Both the position numbers and the translations under genes were made by a program. Source: Dolomedes plantarius (lineage: Eukaryota; Arthropoda; Arachnida; Araneae; Dolomedidae). Taken from it: DNA of 64,000 bases. Where the stretch lies: contig OU015498.1 of the NCBI GenBank assembly GCA_907164885.2, positions 92,532,733 through 92,596,732 of the forward strand, given 5' to 3'. Shown here in pieces: positions 37,203 through 50,131 of the stretch (position 1 is the first letter of the stretch; each line of letters begins with the position of its first letter). Under the pieces are notes generated by a model. That model was given only the letters and a program-made list of their open reading frames with translations, searched no databases and was not told where the DNA came from.

Positions 37203-37265
<63 letters not shown>
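37203..37265. repeat. (TA)n microsatellite
   Basis: About 63 bp of TA. Confidence 0.96.
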
Positions 37266-37267
<2 letters not shown>

Positions 37268-37509
37268 TATATTATATATGCTATTTTCATATGTTTTTAA
37301 ACAACTATCGTTTTTATTCATATTATGTTGATTTTTTATTAATTAAAAATTAAGGGTAATTAATTTCGATTCCGGAAGTTCTTATTATTTTTATTTTATA
37401 TGCTTTTTCACTTACGAATTATTCAAATGTTGGTTAAAAAACTTATGTAATTTATACATTTGCGTGAGTTTAATTATTGTAATTAATAAATTTATATTTC
37501 TGGAGAGGA

Positions 37510-38096
37510 TGTTTCAGGTTTTAGTGGTACTATGATGAAAGGCTGAATTCACCAAAATTCTGAGGAGTTTATTATGGAGAGAAAAGGAATTTAATATGTA
37601 GAGGATGTTTATAGGAGTTTAATGTGTAGAGGAGTTGAATGGTTTGCAGCCCTCAATCAAACACTTCATTTTTTAAGAGGCAACGCTAGAGTCATATCAT
37701 GGTTCTATTGGAAATTTCAGCTAAACCTGTAATTTCAGCTTCTTTTTTTGTCCAATTGATAAAAGGTTAAATCTAGCTGAATTCTGAGGAGTTTATTATA
37801 CTTTTATATATTTTTTTATTGGGTTTTCATTTTATTCATGTGTATAAGATTTCACATGTTTTTTCTATGTTATTTATAACGTGTTTAGTTTTAAATTAAT
37901 TTTGGTTAGCAAACATTACACAATTTGACATTTTTACTTTTCAGATTTTAGCGCTTCAATGATGAAAGGCTGAAATTCCTGAATTCTGAGATGTGTATAA
38001 CATTTCACATATACTTTTTCTATGTTATTTATACTGTGTTGATTTTGGTTAACAAATATTGTTAAAATCCCGGGCAATGCCGGGTACTTCAGCTAG
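37510..38096 (+). mobile_element. Helitron-like element, 3' part (family 2, copy a)
   Basis: The 3' end has a hairpin CCCGGGCAATGCCGGG, then TACTTCAG, CTAG and a host T (CTAG at 38093-38096): the Helitron 3' signature. Upstream are degenerate tandem units of about 150 bp with ATGATGAAAGGCTGAA, TCTGAG, TTTCACAT and CTATGTTATTTATA. The 5' end is not found. There is no coding capacity. Confidence 0.65.
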
Positions 38097-38179
<83 letters not shown>

Positions 38180-38222
38180 TATATATATATACACATATAT
38201 ATATATATATTATATTATATAT

Positions 38223-38316
<94 letters not shown>
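38097..38316. repeat. (TA)n microsatellite, interrupted
   Basis: About 220 bp of mostly TA with ATTATATTA phase breaks. It begins at the first base after the Helitron CTAG. Confidence 0.96.
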
Positions 38317-38319
<3 letters not shown>

Positions 38320-38989
38320 CCATTGGCATTAATTTTTTGTCGCTCTCCCTCTAAATTTTTCTTTTTTCAATGATAATTTTATTGTTTATATTAGACTTTT
38401 ACTTCTTATTTCATGAGCTCTGGAAGAAAACAAATTAAATGAATTTTAAAAGAGATTAAAAAATGCATAGGAACAGAAAAGGAATATTATTTTAAGGTCT
38501 TATTGCATCAATTGCTGTAAGATTGATCTATGGCCTTGCACAATAGTTCATTGTTGTTGAACAGAGTCGCAGAGCACCGGTTTGGTATACAAAAGATGTT
38601 GAGTTCGATTCCTGAGCTCGTTTTTAACGACAGAAGAAGTTTCATTGATTCCGAAATCAGAGACTGGGTTATTATAATGTAACAGTTGCAAAGAACATCG
38701 CATAACTCAAAGACTTTTCAGTATTTTTGTCAGAATACTCTACATAAGCCAGTCATGTGTTCAAGACCATTGTGAATGCATTTCGCATTCTATATCCTCA
38801 AGGTTTCCATATGGGTACTGTAAGCACATTCTTATACTGTAATTATAATGCGCATAGTGTTACAAACAATTCGTATGTACAAAGTTATGCAAATGAATAA
38901 ATCCACATTTTTCTCCCTGCAAGATTTAGTGAATAGGTAATAAGCCAAATAGAATTTAAAATCAATCTGCAAATTATGCGACGGCAAGG
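38317..38989. other. No gene; weak SINE-like head near 38560-38620
   Basis: GAGTTCGATTCC resembles a B box, with GTCGCAGAGCACC upstream as a weak A box. No SINE body or tail could be tied to it. Confidence 0.3.
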
Positions 38990-39635
38990 AACTTTTCCTA
39001 TGTTATTTATATCGTGTTTAGTTTTTAAATTGATTTCGGTTAACAAGCATTCGACAAATTGCGATTTTTATTTTTCAGCTTTCAGTGGTACAATGATGAA
39101 AGGTTGAATCTACCTAAATTCTGATATGTGTATTACATTTCACATGCTTTTTTCTATGTTATTTTTACTGTGTTTAGTTTTTAAATTGATTTTGGATAAC
39201 AAACATTAGACAATTTGGCATTTTTACTTTTCAGCTTTTAGTGGTTTATTATAGATGTATATATTTCATGTTTTACTTCTCAGATTTTTTTGCTCCAATG
39301 ATGAAAGGCTAAATCTAGCCGACGTTTTAGGAGTTTATTATAAATTTTTTTATTTTTATTCATGTGTTTAACACTTCGAATGCTTTTTTTTGTGTATGTT
39401 ATTTATACTGTGTTTAGTTTTCAAATTGATTTTTCAAACATTCGACAATTTGACATTTTTACTTTTCAGCTTTTAGTGGAACATTGCTGAAAGGCTGAAT
39501 CTACCTAAATTCTGAGATGTGTGAAACTTTCACATGCTCTTTTTCCTGTGTTATTTATACTGTGTTTAGTTTTTAAACTGATTTTGGTTAGTAAATATTT
39601 TTAAAATCCTGGGCAACGCCGGGTACTTCAACTAG
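38990..39635 (+). mobile_element. Helitron-like element, 3' part (family 2, copy b)
   Basis: It ends with hairpin CCTGGGCAACGCCGGG, TACTTCAA, CTAG (39632-39635) and T. Four tandem units each contain GTTATTTATACTGTGTTTAG or a variant, near 38999, 39158, 39398 and 39550. The arrangement is the same as in copy a. Confidence 0.65.
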
Positions 39636-39654
39636 TAAATAAATAAATAAATAA

Positions 39655-39817
<163 letters not shown>

Positions 39818-41671
39818 CTGGTGGCTTTGCTACAAGAGCAAAGTCACAACCTCGCAGTGTCATGCATTTAAAGATCACAGAGAAAGATGCTCCCTAAGAC
39901 CTCACAAGATATGTCACGTCTCGTCTGCAACAGAATTAGATTCCGACGCATTTCAACCCATAGTAACTATCATTTAGCACTCTTTAAATCCAACGAAAGC
40001 TACACGCCATCGATTGCTGTAGAAGGTTAGTTGCCCACAAGCCTCTTATTACTCAATTGAATGTCAGCAGATGTAGTAGTGTTTAGCTGATTGATCTTGG
40101 ATTAATTCTTGAGGTCATATATGGAAGGATAAATCATCCTTTCAGCTCTTTAAGCCACGAACGTGATAGGAATTGGTATTTATAGGAGGAATACTCTTTT
40201 CCCGAGTGTATTGAACCAACTGTAAAACTTCAAAGGTGGATTTTTTATGGTTTGGAGCTAATCATGATGAAAAGAACAAAGCTTTGACTGAAGTGACATC
40301 AGATATTCATTCAAAGAGCTACAATAGGTTGTACAGTATGTACAACAATGCAGAACTTCGAGACAACGTGAGTTCCCATGACAGGGCCTGATTCCAAATC
40401 ATCTGTGTCCGGCCGAGTCCGGTTTGAAGAGTACTAAGAACAAATGTTCAACTGACCAGCGGAAAGAAGGAGCTGAAATCATATCCATACTTCCGGGGAA
40501 ATAGACACGCGTAATTAGAAGAATGGAACTTTAAGAACGTCCTAGTTTAGTCGAGTTTTAGCCGGGTTAAATGCCGAAAACTTTAAAATCATAGATTTCA
40601 ATTAGCTTGTGGTTAACTTTTTAATGAAGTGAAAAGACATTTCCGTAGATTATTAAAGTCACCAGATTAATCCCAGTGCCTTTCCCATATTACGCATAGT
40701 GATGAGAGAAAAGTATGAACCATCATACATACACACCCCACCAAATAAACAACGCATGAGTCAAACCACTCTTTCTCTGAAGAAAAAAAAACCCTCTCCT
40801 ATAATCTGACTTTAGTAAATTAGCTTTGTTATTTTCTGTTTTATCCGTTCTCTAATGGAGAGACGTTTTGATGCGGAGCGAATGTTAGAAAAAAAAATAA
40901 GATAAGAAAAAAAATTAGGAGTATAGCGCGTTCACTTGCGTTACTTCTCATTTATTTTGACATTTGCTGTTCGAAGCTTTTTACAACAATGGCAATTTTT
41001 TGGCCCGATTCTAATTGTTGCTTAACGTTTCTGCTCCTTTCCTGGAATGTATTGGATCAGAGGAATAAAGCTAGTTACTGAAAATAAGAGTTATGAAAAA
41101 ATATTTTATGGTATGTGTTCATTAAGATAGACTCTTTGTTTTCCCCGATTTTTTTGCCCCTCCGTTTTATTTCGTTTAATTCTCTTAAAGTGACTGGATA
41201 GTCAGTCTGCAGGAGGAGCCGGATCGGGAAAAGTTGATGTTCATTAGAAATAAATTGTTTCTTTGTTTTCGACTTTTTCTGCAGATTAAAGATTTTTGAG
41301 ATGTATAACAAAAACAACAATAAAAGTTATTAAGGAATAAAAAGTTTTCAAATAGAAGTCATTTTTAAAAATAAGATTTCCGCTTGGGAAAAACGTAACA
41401 AATATGTCTGAGTACGCATGGAGTTTGGATAGAAATGCAAATCTTTGAGTTAAGAAAAGGGCATATTCTTCCTCTCTATAATAATATAAAAAAATCAAGC
41501 TAGTAAATTACTGTACATCCATCAAATTTATAGTAGATATCAGTTTTTAATTATAATACTACAGAGTAACACACAGCCCTTGAGATTCTAATAGCGTTCA
41601 TCGAGATGGACTCTTTGTTCTTCCTCTTTTTTTTCTGCGTTTTATTTCGTTTAACTTCGTTACTGCGCGTG

Positions 41672-41674
<3 letters not shown>
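39818..41674. other. No gene; one 75-bp direct repeat
   Basis: 41112-41195 and 41597-41668 share GTTCAT.GAGAT.GACTCTTTG-like sequence and TTTTATTTCGTTTAA. Otherwise featureless; minus frames at 41075-41498 are not recognisable. Confidence 0.4.

Positions 41675-41709
<35 letters not shown>
41675..41709. repeat. (TA)n microsatellite
   Basis: About 35 bp of TA directly before the left end of the element at 41710. Confidence 0.95.
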
Positions 41710-41711
<2 letters not shown>

Positions 41712-42672
41712 GTAAATTGGGGTTACTTTGTGACGGATTTTAAGTTTTTTCCTGTTCCAGCTGATCAGTATTAAAAGCAGACCAAAACAAACAATTGCAA
41801 AACATTGATACATCCTTTCCTTACTTAGTAATATATTGCGCTAACCCGAATCTTTAATTACCATTGAGAAATTAAGGTTAAAATGTGTGGCAAAGTTGCC
41901 CTGTCGAGTGGGGCTACTTTGTAACATCTGTGTTTTCGCCTTGAAATCCAAGAGGAAAACTTACTTGACTCAAAGTTAGACTGTAAAACGCTTATCAAAA
42001 GCTTGATACACAATTATATATACCTATTACACATACTGGATAGCTTTATCTATATCTTTGACATCAAAGAGACCTCGGATGCCCATGACAGCCATCAGTT
42101 CTTTCAGAAGATGAGGAAATTCGTCTTTCGTCACATTCTGCCCCTTCGGGTAGTTTTTTTCCAGATAGTCAATACTTCTTTCTCTCCAGTGGTATTTTAG
42201 AGAACGTTAAAACACTGAGCGGTTGGAGGAGGTGCGTCGACTTTGTAGGTTATTTTGTGACAGTGTCAATGTGTCACAAAGGAACCCCGTCACCTTTCGA
42301 TATTTAGGGTATGTTCTCATATCTCTCGGAAATATCACTACATAAAAGTTATATTGCTCCCCAATCTAATCAAAATATTGTCAAACAAAGTTATTACCTG
42401 TGGTAGTTGGTTGTATAAGGTGATAGACTTCAGGACACAAAGTTTCCGAAGTTTGAGTCAATACCTTGACAACAGGTTTGAACAATACACTGGCCTGCGA
42501 AGACAAATGGCGCGCAGAAGCTTTCGACACTGGCCACTAGGTGTCTCTTTATGTCGGACAAGCTGCTGGTGCTTTTCTTTGCCTTCCCGGTATCAAGGGT
42601 GCGACACAAGATCCGAAATACAAAAAAATTACTGTGTCACCCCTGCAGTCACAAAGTAACCCTGTCTTATGG
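41710..42672. mobile_element. TA-flanked TIR element with repeated subterminal motif
   Basis: The left end is CCGTAAATTGGGGTTACTTT then GTGACGG; the right end, reverse complemented, is CCATAAGACAGGGTTACTTT then GTGACTG. TA flanks both sides. Variants of GGGGTTACTTTGTGAC recur inside: GGGGCTACTTTGTAACATC near 41912, GGTTATTTTGTGACAG near 42249, and an inverted GTCACAAAGGAACCCCG near 42273. Length is 963 bp. A plus frame of 101 codons (42354-42659) has no known motif. A non-autonomous Tc1/mariner-pogo element is the best guess. Confidence 0.72.

Positions 42673-42759
<87 letters not shown>
42673..42759. repeat. (TA)n(TG)n compound microsatellite
   Basis: TA to about 42728, then TG to about 42759, immediately right of the TIR element. 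Confidence 0.96.
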
Positions 42760-42762
<3 letters not shown>

Positions 42763-43023
42763 TGTAGTATTATTTAAACGCTGAGGAAAGTTAAAAAAAC
42801 TCGAAACAGCGTGACGGAAATCTAACAAACGATCAAATGGATAAGCCACTGAATTATTTTATCGGGATTTTATGGAATTGAATTATTTTTGATTTGATAT
42901 AATATTTTTTTTAATCTCTTTTTAAAAAATTTCAAACCCTCTACAAAAATGTCAAAATAATACACATTTCTCTCCGAAAACTAAAAAAAAAAATGAAATA
43001 ATAAAAGGATATCCTCTTTTATC

Positions 43024-43365
43024 TTGTGGGGACACTTGGAATCCGTAAGAATATCAGTAAAAAAGTCCAAAACTAGGGGAATTGAAATCTGCCGCGAAAA
43101 CAGAATAGAACTGACAGCTGATACAAAGTTTATAAATACCCCCGCTAAGCCTATCAAAAAGCACAGAAAAGTCGCCAAATCGCTGTCCATCACCTGGGAA
43201 AGTTTATTCAATGGAGAATTTTCAACTATTTCTTTTGAAATATCTTTCGCCGTAGGTGAAATAGATTTTGGAAAAACGCATGTGCCTTTTTTTGCAAATA
43301 AAAATCAGCTTGGTTACAATGGCGTCAATACTGCACTGAATCGGTGTATTGCGAGTCCGTATTAA
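43024..43365 (+). other. Unrecognised open frame, 113 codons
   Basis: The frame starts MWGHLESVRISVKKSKTRG and ends NTALNRCIASPY. Composition is basic and mixed, but no motif or family is recognised. The opposite strand is also open (42981-43211), which weakens it. Confidence 0.2.
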
Positions 43366-43932
43366 ACCTATTTTCTCGGTAGTTTATAACTCTAAAAATT
43401 AATATATTATTCTCTTTTGGCGTAATACGATAACTAAAAATACTGAAAAAAGTTATATGGGATTTGAGTAAGAAAAATTATATCAACATTTTCAGTATCG
43501 CTTGTGAGAAAATAAGTTTGACATTTTTTTTTTGCGTTAGCTGATTTTTGCGATTCTACTTGTAACTGATATCTGAGGTTTTTGTAACATCATAAAAACA
43601 TGTTTTGTCTCAACTTACATAAATAGTTTTGGCTTCAATGTAATTCCTGCTTTAAATATTAAAAAATGCTTCCTAGACATTATTTTTAAGGTTCATTCGA
43701 GAATATCTCACAAATGTCTAAACATTGTTAAGCGTATACCGTCATGAATTTAGGCCAATAGCCATAAATTTTATGGCAGTTTATCAAGGCAATGAAAAAC
43801 TTTCCCTAAAAATTTTCTATTAAAATGAGTAGTGAAAACCAAAATATTGCCAACTCAGTTCTACTTTTATTTCTTCTTTTAACTGTAAGATTTTTCAATA
43901 CATAATTTACGCTTATTGTTTATAATCAATAA

Positions 43933-44442
43933 CTAGTTGGTACCCGTAAAAAAATGAGGACGGGATCGTAAATAAACGGACTAATACACAAATTATACTC
44001 AACACATCATTGCCAAATTTTGAAAATCATAATATTAAGAATAGAGAAATACACTTTTAAAAAATTGCTATTGAACCCAATAAAGAAATATAGTTACCCA
44101 ACAGCGCAAAATAAACAATTTCAGTCACGTTTAATTCTATATCTCACAAATATAATTAAAAATAAAAATGGAAGAGAAGGAGCTAGACAGATTCCTTGGA
44201 ATAAACAAACTAACGTGTTTATGCGGCCTCGTGCTTAGTAAGCGTCTAAAGCCAGATTTAAACATGTCACTGAGTATGCGCAGAAACAAATTAATGTGTT
44301 TATGCGGACTCATGCTTAGTGAGTTTCTAAAGCCAGATTTAAAGATGTCTCTGAGCATGCGCAGAAAGTCATTTTTAATTGTAAACTGTCGTTAATTAAT
44401 GGATATTGCGGTTACAAAAACTAAATTTGACACATCTATAGA
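43933..44442 (-). mobile_element. Weak Helitron-like candidate
   Basis: On the minus strand it would start TCTATAGATGTGTC after an A (44442) and end with CCCGT/ACGGG stem, TACCAA, CTAG and T (43933). The stem loop is loose and the family is not otherwise seen, so this is tentative. Confidence 0.25.
44203..44364. repeat. Two tandem 81-bp units (27 codons each)
   Basis: 44203-44283 and 44284-44364 match except for about 12 positions. In the plus frame 44168-44395 they read NKLTCLCGLVLSKRLKPDLN and NKLMCLCGLMLSEFLKPDLK, each followed by MSLSMRR. As 81 is a multiple of three, all frames are preserved, so this alone does not show coding. Confidence 0.85.
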
Positions 44443-46008
44443 TTAAAAGCTTTCGTTTGAGACCAAAATGAAGTAAATAGATGCAGTAGTTTTCTCTCAC
44501 GGAATGCCTAAAGAACCGGCTTAGCAACTTAAGTATATAGATATCAAAGGTGGTAACAATTTGATGCCAATTGCGAAAAAGGAATTGAGATTAAGAATAC
44601 ATCACTAGGGTAACTTAAGTATCCGTATTTGATGATCACAAGATGCTTGACTCAATTGTCATTCTGACAGCATGTCGTCATACTGCAGCCCAAGCTGGAA
44701 TGGTCAGTTGCAGGCATGGTGGGATTAATTACTAGAATTGGTGAAGAAACATGGAATCATTGAAAATTTAAAGAAAAAAAAATGTTTTGCCTAGTCAACA
44801 TCTTGTTACACTGGCCAAGATTGAAAAGGGGAGATGTTTGATCATCTAGGTTTAAAACCAGGGTAGAGTAAGTGGCTAGATCCTTCAGATTAGAGCATCA
44901 GTGATTTTCCTGTTGTACATCAAGACAGTTTCATACATTCGCAAAAGGTTTCGCAGTTTTTCATTTGATTATCTCCTCTTTTTTTCTGTGGTTCAGAGAA
45001 ACTTTAGAATGTAAATTAGAAAAGTATTATTGCAAATTGCGTGGACTAAGTATTGTGCAACAAGTGAAAAGGTAGAAATTCAGACTATCGTTTAAATATC
45101 CATAACGTCTTTAAATATGCAGACATCAGCACAAATTTTTAATTTGAGTTAATTTTAAAATACTTAAAAATGTTTTGTCAAAGTGATAGTTATATGTTTC
45201 ACAAGTAGTTTTATACTGTCAACAGAAACATGCATATTTTTCTTGCCATTTTTTAAATTAACAGTTCAGTACATTTGTCTAAAATATTAATAAAAGCCCG
45301 ATCTTGAACTTATGTTTTGAATTTTAAAAGCGCTTTTTAATACTACATATAGTGTAACTACCATTACTTTTTCTTAAAGATACTGATGCAAAGTAAAATA
45401 TAATTATCCGTTTTTCAGCTACTTTCGAAGCACTAATTAACTGTTTTAAATATAACACCAATTGTATTAAAAAAATATTGGTACACTAAATGAGAAAAAA
45501 TTATTTGTGAGTTAATTTAAATTCTTTTTTATAAAAAAGTGAGAAAATTTTCTTAAAGTGTACCCCAGTACAAAAAATATCAGAATGTGAGAAAAACGAG
45601 AAAAACCTGCTTAAACGTTTCGTATTTATATTAAAAGAAATTTATATATTTAATTAAAATCGAGATAATCCTAACCCATGTTAATTTCCCTCCAAAATTT
45701 ATACTCTTGAGATTTGCTTTTCTGCATCATTTCTTGGGGAAAAAATTTATATTTATCTATGGAACCTGATATATATATAACCTCGCACATGATATCGCCA
45801 GAACAGTTGGCTAGAATACATTGAAATTTTATACACGTTCAAGATAAACATGTTTCATTAAATGACGAACAATTATGTCATTCCTAAAATAAAACTTCGA
45901 ATTACGGTAAAATTTATCGAAAAAATTTCTGAAATTTTAAAAAAATTTTAAAAAAATTTCTATGAAGAACTAAGAATTTGGTTTTCAAAGTTCGTAATTA
46001 TAAAGATA
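44443..46008. other. No recognisable gene
   Basis: AT-rich; nothing supportable. Confidence 0.4.
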
Positions 46009-47514
46009 CTAGCCGGGCTTCGCCCGTCTAGCCGGTGGATTTAGGGACCCGCTCTCTTCAGCAATCATTGTCAGATAATGAAAATACTAAAAACAACGAA
46101 AAAAGGTATTTAAATTTTGTGGATACGCATCCCACGTCCTGCAAACAGTCGCAAGACGAAGAAAAATTCTTTTCCTCCCCCCTCCTAGCGAGCCGGCGTT
46201 GGTCCGGGATATTAAGAATGTTTGTTAACCCAAATCAATTTAAACATTAAACACGGTATAAATTACATAGTAAAAAAAGGCATGGGAAATGTTATACACA
46301 TGAATAAAATGAAAACCCAATATAAAAATACCCAATATACCCAATATAAAAAACCAAGTATTTATATATATAATATACTCCTCAGAATTCAGCTAGATTA
46401 TGCCTTACATCATTGGAGCAAAAAAAGCTGAAAAATAAAATATTGAATATATACATTTATAACAAACCACTATAAAAAATGGGTGAAATCCTTTTCTCGC
46501 ACCCTCAACCTATAAGTGATAAGAGATAGTGATAATTTAAAAATAAATAAATTTATAATATATAAACAAATAAATAAATCAAATAATATAAAGATATCTA
46601 TTATAAATATAATATAAATTTCAAACTATTCTAGAAGTCAGGTAACTTTCAAGAACAGCAAAACACTCTTTCAGAGTTTTAACCTTTGTTGCCACTCTCT
46701 GCTTCTCTTTAGAGTAAAAAAAAAAAAATTAAGAATTCAGTATGAAAATAACGCTCGCGCAGGAAGTATTTATTTTGATAAATATACATTTCCCTTTTGA
46801 AAAAAAGTATTTACTGAACAAATGAACTTCTAAAATGAAAATGGCATAAAGATCGTTTGTGTACAATCGTGAATTTGAGTTTTGGTATGATTAATAACTT
46901 TACTAATTATTGACCGATTTTAATTATTTTAGGCTCTTTGTGACCGCCTGAGGGTGGGTAAGAATATTTTTTAATTTGACATTTTGCTATTTTTTAATTT
47001 GACTTTCTTTTAAATTTTTTGGACCTCTATTCTCTGTTACGGCTAATTTTTGTGAGGGAATCACAAATCATAAAACTGTGCTTAAAGTTTAGACTGATTC
47101 TTTTTAGTTAAGATATACTAATTTTTATACTTTTAAAAGTACATCATGAATTATAAAATTAAGAACAATATAAATTACAATATACTAAGAATTCTGAAGT
47201 ACAAACACATTATGTAATATACCAAATTACCAAATTTCAGAAAGTAAACAATCGCAAGTTAGTGAGACCCATAGGGGTGATTTCCAGAAATGTAACAGCT
47301 TCCATTTACTGTTGCCACCCTTCAAAATTGCTGTTTTTTTATTAATTAAAAATTACTATAATTATTTTAAAGCTTCCAAACTTATCTTAGAATTATCCTA
47401 AGGCTTCAAAACATAAGTATACGAAGTTTTAACCAGATTCGTCAAGAAATGTAGAATTGTATACGATACATACATACGTACATACATAGAGACACTTTGC
47501 TTTATTTATATAGA
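46009..47514 (-). mobile_element. Helitron-like element, apparently complete (family 2, copy c)
   Basis: On the minus strand it starts TCTATATAAATAAAGC after an A (47514/47515) and ends with hairpin CGGGCGAAGCCCG, CTAG (46009-46012) and host T. The interior near 46235-46440 reverse-complements to the tandem unit of 37510-39635 (GCTCCAATGATG, CTAGCTGAATTCTGAGGAG, TTATTCATGTGTATAACATT). Length is 1506 bp with no RepHel gene, so non-autonomous. Confidence 0.65.
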
Positions 47515-47515
47515 T

Positions 47516-48544
47516 ATTATACAACTTAATTTTTTTAATTAAAAAATATATATATTTATTAATATACGGACGCAAGTTCGCGTGCAATTACATAACATAA
47601 AAAAACAATGGTTGAAATTTTAAAAGATTTAAAAAAATATCTTCAGAAAAATTTAAGAGCCATATTTATAAAGAAGAAAGTGGGTTTAACGCGCAGTAAA
47701 ATTTTCATATTCCTGAATAAAAAGATTTTCATAACTACTGATGATTTAAAATAGGGCTATCTTTGTCGAGTCTCTTAACTTTTAAAAGGTACCTGGTCTC
47801 TTAACATATTTTATGAAGAAACCCTTCCAGGTTTGAGTCAAGCTTAGTGTCTATCATCACCTGTTTATCATTTCACTTTAAAAAATAGCATCACTCATTG
47901 GAACTTTTTACAATGTATAAATACGTATCAGGTAAATTTCTTGCTAGTCATTTCGCTTGCCGGAAATTTGTGCCATCATTTAGTATATTTGTGTCACAGA
48001 CAAAGAAGCCTATGTTATTCAACAATAGTATCTAAATTAATGTCTTTTATCAAGAAACATTGGCTGAAACTTTAAAATCATTCATGGATAATAATGTTTC
48101 TTCCTTCAGGCGCTGAAATTCAGATCGTCGCGAATATTTCTTTCAATCTAAGAATACTACAGCTGATTTTCATAAAACTATAACTTGCTAAACTTTCATA
48201 CTAAATGAATCATTATGGAACCCCTAATTATGATAACTTAAAAATGCTACTTAAGGCATAATCAATATGAAAATAAAAGACCAGAAAAATGCGAGAAAAA
48301 AATTGCAAACAGCTGTAAGCCAACTAACAAAAAGAAATGGGAAAAAAAATCTATACAGAGGAGACAGAATATGTATAGTTTTAAAAATTTCAGAATTAGC
48401 AGAATTTCTTTGAATTTTGCACCCTAAATTGAAACATCTCTTTTTTCCACATTTAAGTCTTCTTTATAAATACTTCTTTATGGTAAAATTGTATAACAGT
48501 GATCAGAATTGTGTAGAAAGTAGGAAATCTAAATTAGAACTTTA
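47516..48544. other. No recognisable gene
   Basis: AT-rich, no structure seen. Confidence 0.4.
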
Positions 48545-48678
48545 GTCTCGGGACATACGAAAATTTCGTCATAAATACATATATTCTAACTTAACAATAA
48601 TGTTAATTGGTAGATTTTGCAAACATACAACCCGAGGATGCCGTTTTTACCATGTTGAATTTTTGTATGCCCCGAGAC
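48545..48678. mobile_element. Short TA-flanked MITE, 134 bp
   Basis: The left end GTCTCGGGACATACGAAAAT and the right end reverse complemented GTCTCGGGGCATACAAAAAT match at 18 of 20. TA lies at 48543-48544 and 48679-48680. Confidence 0.75.
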
Positions 48679-48680
48679 TA

Positions 48681-49770
48681 AAAGCCCTATTCCCGAGAAA
48701 GCCGAGATAGTTGTTTTGGGGAGAGGAGCAAAAGAGAAGAGTCATCGTCATTTGAATGAAATCCAACATAAAATAGGGTAATTTCGTTTCCAGGGTCTCC
48801 CTAGAGCGTTTGAGGAAGATCACGGAGTGGCCTTATGCTCAAATATATAAAAAAAATTTAGAAAATCCGAGTTCTATTCCAGGCAAAAGGATCACCGTTA
48901 TTTTTAAAATGAAATCGCGTGAAAAATGCAATTTCAAAACATGGACATTCATAGCGAGATCAGTGGTAGGGTAATATCTAAAAACTTGTTTTGAAACATA
49001 GATAAATCGTTTCTTATGGTGATGAAGAGAGTTTTTTAGTCAAATATAAATCATTTCAACATGATTAATGGTAAAAATTGCATGGTAAAAATTGCTATTT
49101 CGAACGTTAAAAGGACCATGTTGTTTTCCGCTGCCATAAAATAAGACAGCCGTGAAACGAGTTTTACAGGAAAATTAGGAGGTAAAAGTCTAGTTTTCAA
49201 AATGGTGTTAGCGAACTCTGTCTGAATCTTGTTTTAACGTAAAGTAAACAGAACAATATCTCACGTGACTGTTCTTTTTAATAGCTACTTAATTTCTCTT
49301 TTTACTACTATAAAAAGGAAACTACCTAATATTTTGATTAAGAGGAGCAAATTCGCGAAATTTGATAATGGAGATTAAATTTTAATGATTGAGAATATCA
49401 TGCTGGTGGTTAAAATGTTTGGCAACTATGAGTACATTGAACATTTGAAGTTACACATGGCTGAGTTTAGGGTTTGATTCTTCAGCACTGAATCTCCTAT
49501 GGAGTTTATGCGTTTCCATAATGTCTAGTTTTCCTGGAATATCATGAAAATACAGTGCATTTCACAGCATCTTTGTACCAAGTTTCTTCTTTGGGAACAT
49601 TAAAAATTTTTCAATAAAATTTTATACAAGCACATGCATGGGACAAAGAAAATTTGGTAAACGGTCATATCATGTCTCTTTAATAACACTCTAAATATCA
49701 TGCTTCTTTGATAACAGTCTAACACTTTTTGATAATTTTTATTCATCGAATCTCTCTCAAATGCAGAAAT
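48681..49770. other. No recognisable gene
   Basis: Nothing supportable. Confidence 0.4.
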
Positions 49771-50012
49771 AACTTCTCTAGCTTTCTGAGGTACAGTCGG
49801 AAATCACAACCAATCCCCTAATCTATTCAAAATATCTACTGTTTATAGATAGTAAAATATTTACGCTTAGGTCAGAAATTGTAATTGGTCTTTTTTGAAA
49901 CTTCTCTAGCTTTCTCAGGGCATTCGGAAAACACAACCAAGCCCCCAATCTTTTCAAAATAACTGCTATAAAATCCTTATTCTTATGTATAAAATTGTAA
50001 TTGGTCTCCGAG
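49771..50012. repeat. Two diverged tandem units of about 128 bp
   Basis: Both start AACTTCTCTAGCTTTCT, contain CACAACCAA.CCCC.AATCT and end TGTAATTGGTCT. The second begins near 49899. Confidence 0.8.
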
Positions 50013-50087
50013 AAAAATTATTCTTAATTATTTTTAATTTTTGTGTAATACGACAATAGCATCGCTACAAATTTAATATTAAAGCTT

Positions 50088-50131
50088 AACAAGTAACAGG
50101 AGCCTACTTATGTAGGCTCCTGTTACTTGTT
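50088..50131. repeat. Perfect hairpin, 20-bp arms, 4-base loop
   Basis: AACAAGTAACAGGAGCCTAC (50088-50107), loop TTAT, then the exact reverse complement (50112-50131). No flanking TIR element or target duplication is evident. It could be a foldback relic or transcript hairpin. Confidence 0.9.
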
